Source: Candidatus Methylomirabilota bacterium | GTDB lineage: Bacteria > Methylomirabilota > Methylomirabilia > Methylomirabilales > 2-02-FULL-66-22 | Direction: 5' to 3' | Length of the DNA stretch: 17,330 nt | Assembly (NCBI GenBank): GCA_016208645.1 | Contig: JACQXP010000410.1 | Span: forward strand, 1-17,330 | Part shown: in pieces, positions 13,184 through 17,330 of the stretch | Numbering within the stretch: the first letter of the stretch is position 1 | How the letters are laid out: every line of letters starts with the position of its first letter | Notes under the pieces: generated by a model | What the model was told of the DNA's origin: nothing | Databases searched by the model: none | The model's input: only the letters and a program-made list of their open reading frames with translations | Program-made: the position numbers and the translations under genes

Positions 13184-14308
13184 CTACGCCGGCTGCCGCG
13201 TCAGCAGCTCCGCGATGGTGGAGCCGGCCTTCAGGCCGGAGCCGGTGAGCGGAATGACGGCGATGCCCTCGGCGGGGAGGCGACCGGCCGCGGCCAGCCT
13301 GAGGGCGCCGGCCGGCGCCACGGCAGCCGTCGGCTCCACGTACAGGCCGGCGCGTCCCAGCCGGAACAGGGCGGAGACGATCTCGTCTTCGGAGACCGTG
13401 AGCAGTTCCCCGTCGGACTCGCGACATGCCTGAAGGATTGCCTCGGCGCGGTCGGGCGCGGCGATGCGGATCCCCTCGGCGATCGTCACGGCCGGTCCGG
13501 CTGCGGGCCGGCCACACCACGCCGCCACGAGGGGTGCGCACGCCTCCGCCTGGATGCCGATGAGGCGCGGCAGGCGCGGGATCTCTCCGGCCTTGAGCAG
13601 ATCCCGGAAGCCGAGGTACGCCCCGAGGTAGAGGGTCCCGTGCCCCACAGGCAGGATCACCTGGTCCGGCGCCCGGAAGCCCAACTGCTCCCAGATCTCG
13701 AAGGCGAACGTCTTGGTTCCCTGAAGGAAATAGGGGTTGAAGACGTGGCTGGCATAATAGCTCCCCTCCGCTTCCTGGCGGGCGGCAGCGGCCACGTCCT
13801 CCCGGCTGCCGGGGACGGGGACCACGTCGGCGCCATAGGTGGCGATCTGCGCCAGCTTGCCGCTACTGGCCGAGGCCGGAACGAAGATGCGGCAGGCGAT
13901 GCCGGCCCTGGCAGCATAGGCGGCCACCGCCGCGGCGGCGTTCCCTGACGAATCCTCCACGGCCGCCCGGATCCCCAGAGCCTTCATGCGGGTGAGCATC
14001 ACGCAGGCGCCCCGATCCTTGAACGAGCCGGTGGGGAGCAGGAACTCCAGCTTGAGATGGGATCCCGGCAGGGCGGACCAGGGGAGGAGGGGCGTGATCG
14101 GCTCTCCCAGGCTGACCGCGTCGCAGCCCGACGGCAGGGGCAGGGCCTCGCGGTAGCGCCACAGGGTCTGCGGGCGCTCGCGGAGGGCGTCGCGCGGGAA
14201 GGCGGTCGTGGCCCGCAGGTCGTACAGGCCACCGCAGGGGCACCGCCAGCGGAGGGTGTCAGGGGGCGCCACCGCCTGGCAGGTGGCACAGACTATCTCG
14301 GCGGGCAT
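13184..14308 (-). CDS. Threonine-synthase-like PLP-dependent enzyme with N-terminal zinc ribbon
   Basis: A 374-residue fold-type II PLP enzyme. The N-terminus has a small zinc-ribbon-like set, Cys7-x2-Cys10 and Cys23-x-Cys25 (VCATC, CPCGGLYDL), as in many bacterial and archaeal threonine synthases. The Schiff-base lysine is Lys97 in PTGSFKDRGA, the substrate/PLP ring Asn is in EDSSGNAAAA (120-123), and a glycine-rich phosphate loop follows in PVGHGTLYLG. PLTGSGLK near the C-terminus also fits ThrC. ThrC converts O-phosphohomoserine to threonine. Related enzymes (cysteate synthase, other beta-eliminases) share these motifs, and no homoserine pathway genes lie nearby, so the substrate is uncertain. 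It starts six bases after the stop of the TPR gene, so the two are probably one operon. Confidence 0.85.
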   Translation of the reverse strand: MPAEIVCATCQAVAPPDTLRWRCPCGGLYDLRATTAFPRDALRERPQTLWRYREALPLPSGCDAVSLGEPITPLLPWSALPGSHLKLEFLLPTGSFKDRGACVMLTRMKALGIRAAVEDSSGNAAAAVAAYAARAGIACRIFVPASASSGKLAQIATYGADVVPVPGSREDVAAAARQEAEGSYYASHVFNPYFLQGTKTFAFEIWEQLGFRAPDQVILPVGHGTLYLGAYLGFRDLLKAGEIPRLPRLIGIQAEACAPLVAAWCGRPAAGPAVTIAEGIRIAAPDRAEAILQACRESDGELLTVSEDEIVSALFRLGRAGLYVEPTAAVAPAGALRLAAAGRLPAEGIAVIPLTGSGLKAGSTIAELLTRQPA

Positions 14309-14314
14309 GGGCGG

Positions 14315-16018
14315 TCAGAGGACCTGCATCAGCTCGCGCGCCTCGGCGTAGCTGGGGTCGATCTCCAGGGCGCGCTTGCAGCAGCGCTGGGCGCCGGTCA
14401 GGTCCCCCAACTCCTTCAGGCAGACGGCCTTGTGGTACCAGGCCAGCTTGGAGCTGCCGTTGTAGCGCAGGGCCTCGTTGAAGCAGGTCGTGGCGTCGGT
14501 GAACTTCTTCAGGTGGAGCAGGCAGATGCCGCGGTGGTTCCAGGCGGTCAGGAGGCGGCTGGGATCCCGGAGGTCCTTGATCCCGCGGTCGAATTGGGCC
14601 ACGGCCTGCTCGAATTCCTCCATGAACATGAGGGCCGCACCCAGCTCGATGCAGTGTTCCGGCTCGCCCCGGGGAGGCTGGCCCGATCGTGCCTGGACGG
14701 CGGGGCGCCCCAGCGAGAACAGGCTGTCGGCCTGGAGGTTGAAGGACAGATCCTGGACGGTGGCCGCCTTGGCCGCGGCCCGGAACAGGTGCGCCTTGAT
14801 CCCTTTGGCGGCCAGCAGCTCCTGGAACTGCGGGTGCTCCGTGTCGGTGGCCATCCGCACCAAGAGGTCCGCCAGGAAGCGGGACATCTGCGGCCCGCGG
14901 CCCCGCTCGCGCTCGGCGAAGCCCGAGCGCGCCTCGCCCTCCGCGGGCGCATACCGGTCCGTGGGCGTGAACAGGGCGTGGTTGAGCCCGCTGGGCGACA
15001 CGCCGAGGAACCGGTAGAGGCCTGCCCGCTCCTGTTCGGGCCCGCGGAACTTCCACCGCGCCTCCAGGTAGCCGGGAACATCGGTGGCCAGGAGCCGCGC
15101 GGCGAAGGCGGAGCCCAGGAAGCGGAACTTGTTGGGTCCCTCCAGGTACTGCCGGGCGAGGGAGAGGAAGAGGCCCAGGTCCCCCCGCAGGCTGTACCGG
15201 TCCATCTTCCAGCGGGGTTGTCCGCCCGGCTCGACCACCACCACGTTTTCCCGCACGAGGTCCTGCATCACAGCGCGCACGTCCGCCAGCGGCTCCCGCA
15301 CTTCTTTCGCCAGGGCCTCGAGATTGCGGGAGACCAGGTCGAGCAGGGTCAGGAACACCTTGTCGCGGACGTACACGTCCACCAGCCGTTTTCCCTGCAG
15401 GGCGGGGTCGAGCCGCTTCAGCTCCCGGGTCACGACGCGGGACACCAGATCGCCGTGGGACGCCAGGACCGCGTACCCAGTCGGCTTCCGCCCCGTCAGG
15501 GTCATCTGGACCCAGTACATGAGGCCCTCGTGATAGGCGAGGAAGCGCGGGCCGACATCCGTCCGGATGCGGGACTTGATGGCAGGCTCGACCACCTCTG
15601 GAGGTCCGATCAGGCGTGCCCGGCGGAGCAGCGCCAGGATCTTCTCGGGGGGAAAGACGTGGAATTCGCCCTTCCCCTTCTCCTCCATGCGGGCGTACCA
15701 CTCGCGGGCCGGCCGGCTCAACCCCGAAAGCGCCAGGAACAGCCCCACCAGGCGCCTGTCCTTTTTCTTGTCCAGGGTGTAAGCGGCGAGAAACCGCTTC
15801 AGCTCGTCCGGGCCGACTTCGCGCGGGAGGGCGCGGGCCCGGCAGCAGATGGGGGCCTGGGTGGCACGGTGCCTGGCCTTGACCTCGAGATCGGTCCCCG
15901 CCCCGCTGACCCGGGCACGGAAGTCGTCGTACCCCAACTCGTCCAGCAGGCGCTTGACGAGTTGGTCCAGGAGCCGGCCCTTGTCCTTGGCGGAACCGGC
16001 GAGCACCTTGATCGTCAT
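14315..16018 (-). CDS. Restriction-endonuclease-like / winged-helix / TPR protein, function unknown
   Basis: A 567-residue protein I do not recognise as a named family. ATG 16018 is chosen for the GGAGG six bases upstream; upstream in-frame codons look like noise. Residues 11-137 resemble the Mrr-like PD-(D/E)xK fold: helix KGRLLDQLVKRLLDELGY, acidic strand GTDLEVKA (Asp43, Glu45, Lys47), strand ICCRARAL where active Mrr enzymes have Q-x-K, helix, GLFLALSGLSRPAREWYA, and FHVFPPEKIL. The usual catalytic Lys position appears replaced, so nuclease activity is doubtful. Residues about 222-275 (LLDLVSRNLEALAKEVREPLADVRAVMQDLVRENVVVV) look like a winged helix. Three TPRs occupy about 453-556 (AWNHRGICLLHLKKFTDATTCFNEAL, AWYHKAVCLKELGDLTGAQRCCKRALEIDPS). 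It may recognise nucleic acid and recruit partners; that is inference. Confidence 0.75.
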   Translation of the reverse strand: MTIKVLAGSAKDKGRLLDQLVKRLLDELGYDDFRARVSGAGTDLEVKARHRATQAPICCRARALPREVGPDELKRFLAAYTLDKKKDRRLVGLFLALSGLSRPAREWYARMEEKGKGEFHVFPPEKILALLRRARLIGPPEVVEPAIKSRIRTDVGPRFLAYHEGLMYWVQMTLTGRKPTGYAVLASHGDLVSRVVTRELKRLDPALQGKRLVDVYVRDKVFLTLLDLVSRNLEALAKEVREPLADVRAVMQDLVRENVVVVEPGGQPRWKMDRYSLRGDLGLFLSLARQYLEGPNKFRFLGSAFAARLLATDVPGYLEARWKFRGPEQERAGLYRFLGVSPSGLNHALFTPTDRYAPAEGEARSGFAERERGRGPQMSRFLADLLVRMATDTEHPQFQELLAAKGIKAHLFRAAAKAATVQDLSFNLQADSLFSLGRPAVQARSGQPPRGEPEHCIELGAALMFMEEFEQAVAQFDRGIKDLRDPSRLLTAWNHRGICLLHLKKFTDATTCFNEALRYNGSSKLAWYHKAVCLKELGDLTGAQRCCKRALEIDPSYAEARELMQVL

Positions 16019-16104
16019 GCAACCTCCGAATGACGCGCGCTGGCGGGAAGGGTCCAGGAGCCGGGGACCCACCATGCGCCCAGAGCCGGGGCCCAACTCA
16101 TCGC

Positions 16105-16160
16105 GCGGGGTCTTCACCCCGCTGTGGCATCACGCGGGGCGGGCACCACGCCGGGGTGAA
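16105..16160 (-). promoter_or_regulatory. Mutually exclusive hairpins in the leader of the TPR gene
   Basis: GCGGGGT-CTTC-ACCCCGC (16105-16122) is a perfect 7-bp stem. Its right arm also belongs to a second inverted repeat, TTCACCCCG (16113-16121) with CGGGGTGAA (16152-16160), enclosing a further GTGG/CCAC stem. The two structures cannot form together, as in attenuators. They lie about 87-142 bases upstream of the ATG at 16018. Confidence 0.4.
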
Positions 16161-16265
16161 AGCCAGGACCAAAGGAAAGGCCGTGGGATGATGACGGGTA
16201 TGCTCGGAGGTCTGTTGTCATTTTCGACCGCAACGACAAGAGGATAGCCTTCTTCTTTCATGCAG

Positions 16266-16295
16266 TTAGTAACACGGTAGGCGATGGGGCGTCAA
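16266..16295 (-). promoter_or_regulatory. Weak sigma70-like promoter candidate for the TPR-ThrC-like operon
   Basis: On the minus strand, TTGACG (16295-16290) and TACTAA (16271-16266) are 18 bases apart, upstream of the alternative hairpins. The -35 is good and the -10 poor; the only support is position and local AT content. Confidence 0.3.
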
Positions 16296-16361
16296 GGCAG
16301 AACTCGTGCGGCTGAGACGAAAACTCACAGAAAAACGGGGAGTTGCGGCCTCGGAAGCGTG

Positions 16362-16390
16362 TTGACAAGATATCCCATTCATGGTAGCCT
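16362..16390 (+). promoter_or_regulatory. Sigma70 promoter for moaX
   Basis: TTGACA (16362-16367), an exact 17-nt spacer and TAGCCT (16385-16390) form a good promoter reading toward moaX. The leader would be about 195 bases, long enough for regulation in the RNA. Confidence 0.55.
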
Positions 16391-16402
16391 GCACGCCAAT
16401 CC

Positions 16403-16420
16403 ATGTCTAACTAGTTACAT
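16403..16420 (+). promoter_or_regulatory. Palindrome around AACTAGTT just after the moaX promoter
   Basis: ATGT-CT-AACTAGTT-ACAT is a near-perfect inverted repeat: an 8-bp palindromic core flanked by ATGT/ACAT with a one-to-two-base offset. It begins 12 bases after the -10, where a bound repressor would block initiation. A second palindrome, AAAGCGCTTT (16423-16432), follows directly. Confidence 0.4.
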
Positions 16421-16589
16421 CTAAAGCGCTTTTTGTTTGAGTGCTTGCGAGTATCCGAGCGACTGCATGGTAGGGTCAGTGGCAGAAGGAATTTCGCCCA
16501 GGCGCCTCGGCAACTTTGTCTGACATTAAAACGCAGGGCTTCGAAGCGGTCGAATCAGAGATCATGCTGATCCGTGGCAGGGGTGCCCT

Positions 16590-17303
16590 GTGAAGATTCG
16601 CGTAAAGCTGTTTGCCTCGGTGAAGGATATCGTGGGGCGGCGCGAGGTGGTCCTGGACCTCCCCGAGGGGATCACGGCGGCGGGATTGCTCGAGCGCTTC
16701 GCCGCGGATTATCCGGCACTGCGCGGGCTGGCCCCGTCGCTCTTGCTCGCGGTGAACCGGGAATATGTCGAGGGCAATCGAATGCTGTCCGAGGGGGACG
16801 AGGTGGCCTTCATTCCCCCGGTGAGCGGCGGGGTGGATCTGTACGAGGTCACCGAGGCCCCGCTGTCCCTGGACCGCCTGGTCGCGGCGGTCAGCCAGAA
16901 TACCTCGGGGGCCGTGGCCAGCTTCCTGGGGATCGTGCGGGAATTCGCTCGCGGCCGCCAGGTCCGCCACCTGGAATATGACGCCTACCCCGAGATGGCC
17001 ACGGGCACCATGCGCCAGATCGGCGACGAGATCCGGGCCCGCTGGCCGGTGGACAGGATCGCCATGGTCCACCGGATCGGGCGGCTCACGATCGGCGAGG
17101 CCAGCGTGGCCATCGCCATCGCTGCGCCCCACCGGCATGAGGCGCTCCAGGCCTGCGCCTATGCCATCGAGCGGGTGAAAGAGATCGTCCCGATCTGGAA
17201 GAAAGAGGTCTGGACCGACGGGGCCGAGTGGATCGGTTCCACCGTGGACGAATACCAGGAGCGAAAGCGCGAGGCCGAGTCCCGGTCCCGATCCCGATCC
17301 TAG
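16590..17303 (+). CDS. moaX: MoaD-MoaE fusion, molybdopterin synthase (MoaX type)
   Basis: A 237-residue fusion of both subunits of molybdopterin synthase, which adds two sulfurs to precursor Z (cPMP) in Moco synthesis. Residues 1-81 are MoaD: a ubiquitin-like fold beginning MKIRVKLFASVKDIVGR and ending FIPPVSGG (Gly80-Gly81), the C-terminus that must carry a thiocarboxylate. Residues 82 to about 225 are MoaE, with SFLGIVRE, YPEMA, PHRHEAL and RVKEIVPIWKKEVW, containing the likely catalytic Lys197 and Lys204. Because Gly81 must be free to be activated, the fusion is expected to be cleaved after GG, as reported for mycobacterial MoaX. The start GTG 16590 has a weak AGGGG. The last seven residues, SRSRSRS, come from a CCCGAT-type tandem repeat. 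No other moa gene is nearby. Confidence 0.93.
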   Translation: MKIRVKLFASVKDIVGRREVVLDLPEGITAAGLLERFAADYPALRGLAPSLLLAVNREYVEGNRMLSEGDEVAFIPPVSGGVDLYEVTEAPLSLDRLVAAVSQNTSGAVASFLGIVREFARGRQVRHLEYDAYPEMATGTMRQIGDEIRARWPVDRIAMVHRIGRLTIGEASVAIAIAAPHRHEALQACAYAIERVKEIVPIWKKEVWTDGAEWIGSTVDEYQERKREAESRSRSRS

Positions 17304-17330
17304 TGTGCGGTCACTCCCCAGAGCAGAATC

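Larger units (their letters stand above)
16019..16589. other. 571-base divergent intergenic region
   Basis: This is the longest gene-free stretch, between divergent genes. The half next to the TPR gene is GC-rich and holds interleaved hairpins (16105-16160). The middle (about 16190-16440) is distinctly more AT-rich and holds the promoter candidates and a palindrome. The last 150 bases form a leader for moaX with small palindromes: GCTTCGAAGC (16539-16548), GATCA-TGC-TGATC (16560-16572), and GGCA-GGGG-TGCC (16576-16587), the last enclosing the only ribosome-site-like AGGGG. I see no convincing small gene or RNA gene in it, and no clear match to the Moco riboswitch. Confidence 0.6.

Noticed and set aside
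14057..16033. 658-codon open frame on the plus strand
   Set aside because: It lies antisense to two well-supported genes, its translation is low-complexity in Gly, Gln, Leu and Ala, and it matches no domain. It is a by-product of GC-biased third positions.
16391..16589. Moco riboswitch upstream of moaX
   Set aside because: I could not match the conserved helices and loops of the Moco RNA to the leader by eye; only small unrelated palindromes are seen.

Overview
The window is strongly GC-rich, gene-dense bacterial DNA. The first genes belong to the Pup-proteasome pathway: the C-terminal tail of a proteasome-activating ATPase ending in a Gly-His-Tyr-Leu tail, followed by a Dop/PafA-family gene. 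That pathway is typical of Actinobacteria but also occurs in scattered lineages such as Nitrospirae, NC10 and Rokubacteria. The neighbours here are a DUF3501/rubrerythrin operon, a DUF2459 lipoprotein and GC-rich micro-repeats between genes. These fit a non-actinobacterial member (NC10/Rokubacteria-like) better, but that assignment is inference. No rRNA, tRNA, CRISPR array, prophage or insertion sequence is visible.

Layout. 1-1671 (+): ATPase C-terminus and dop; dop carries an out-of-frame deletion of about 43 nt near position 1062, and no pup, prcB or prcA gene follows. 1798-2424 (-): DUF2459 lipoprotein domain, whose open frame runs on antisense into dop. 2550-4399 (-): class III aminotransferase followed 5 nt later by a TPM-domain protein. 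4643-6169 (+): M17 leucyl aminopeptidase behind a G-run-rich leader. 6268-6495 (-): stand-alone Lrp/AsnC ligand-binding domain. 6680-8254 (+): HIT-family protein and MFS transporter. 8432-9777 (+): ECF sigma factor and a zinc-finger membrane anti-sigma factor behind a structured leader. 10052-13061 (+): PerR-like regulator, rubrerythrin, GlpC/HdrD-like Fe-S protein and DUF3501 protein, which read as one peroxide-stress unit. 13184-16018 (-): a 567-residue protein with a restriction-endonuclease-like N-terminus, a probable winged helix and C-terminal TPRs, then a threonine-synthase-like PLP enzyme. 16590-17303 (+): MoaD-MoaE fusion (MoaX type) with its own promoter and palindromic operator candidate.

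How the parts work together. The clearest functional unit is perR-rbr-(Fe-S)-DUF3501. A metal-dependent peroxide sensor probably controls a non-haem di-iron peroxidase and an electron-carrier protein with two 4Fe-4S motifs and two CCG domains. Strong hairpins lie in both upstream intergenic gaps, while the last two genes overlap by one base. The ECF/anti-sigma pair is a classic cell-envelope signalling module. The most unfamiliar protein is the endonuclease-like/winged-helix/TPR protein. The main anomaly is the damaged dop gene, whose downstream half is otherwise perfectly preserved.
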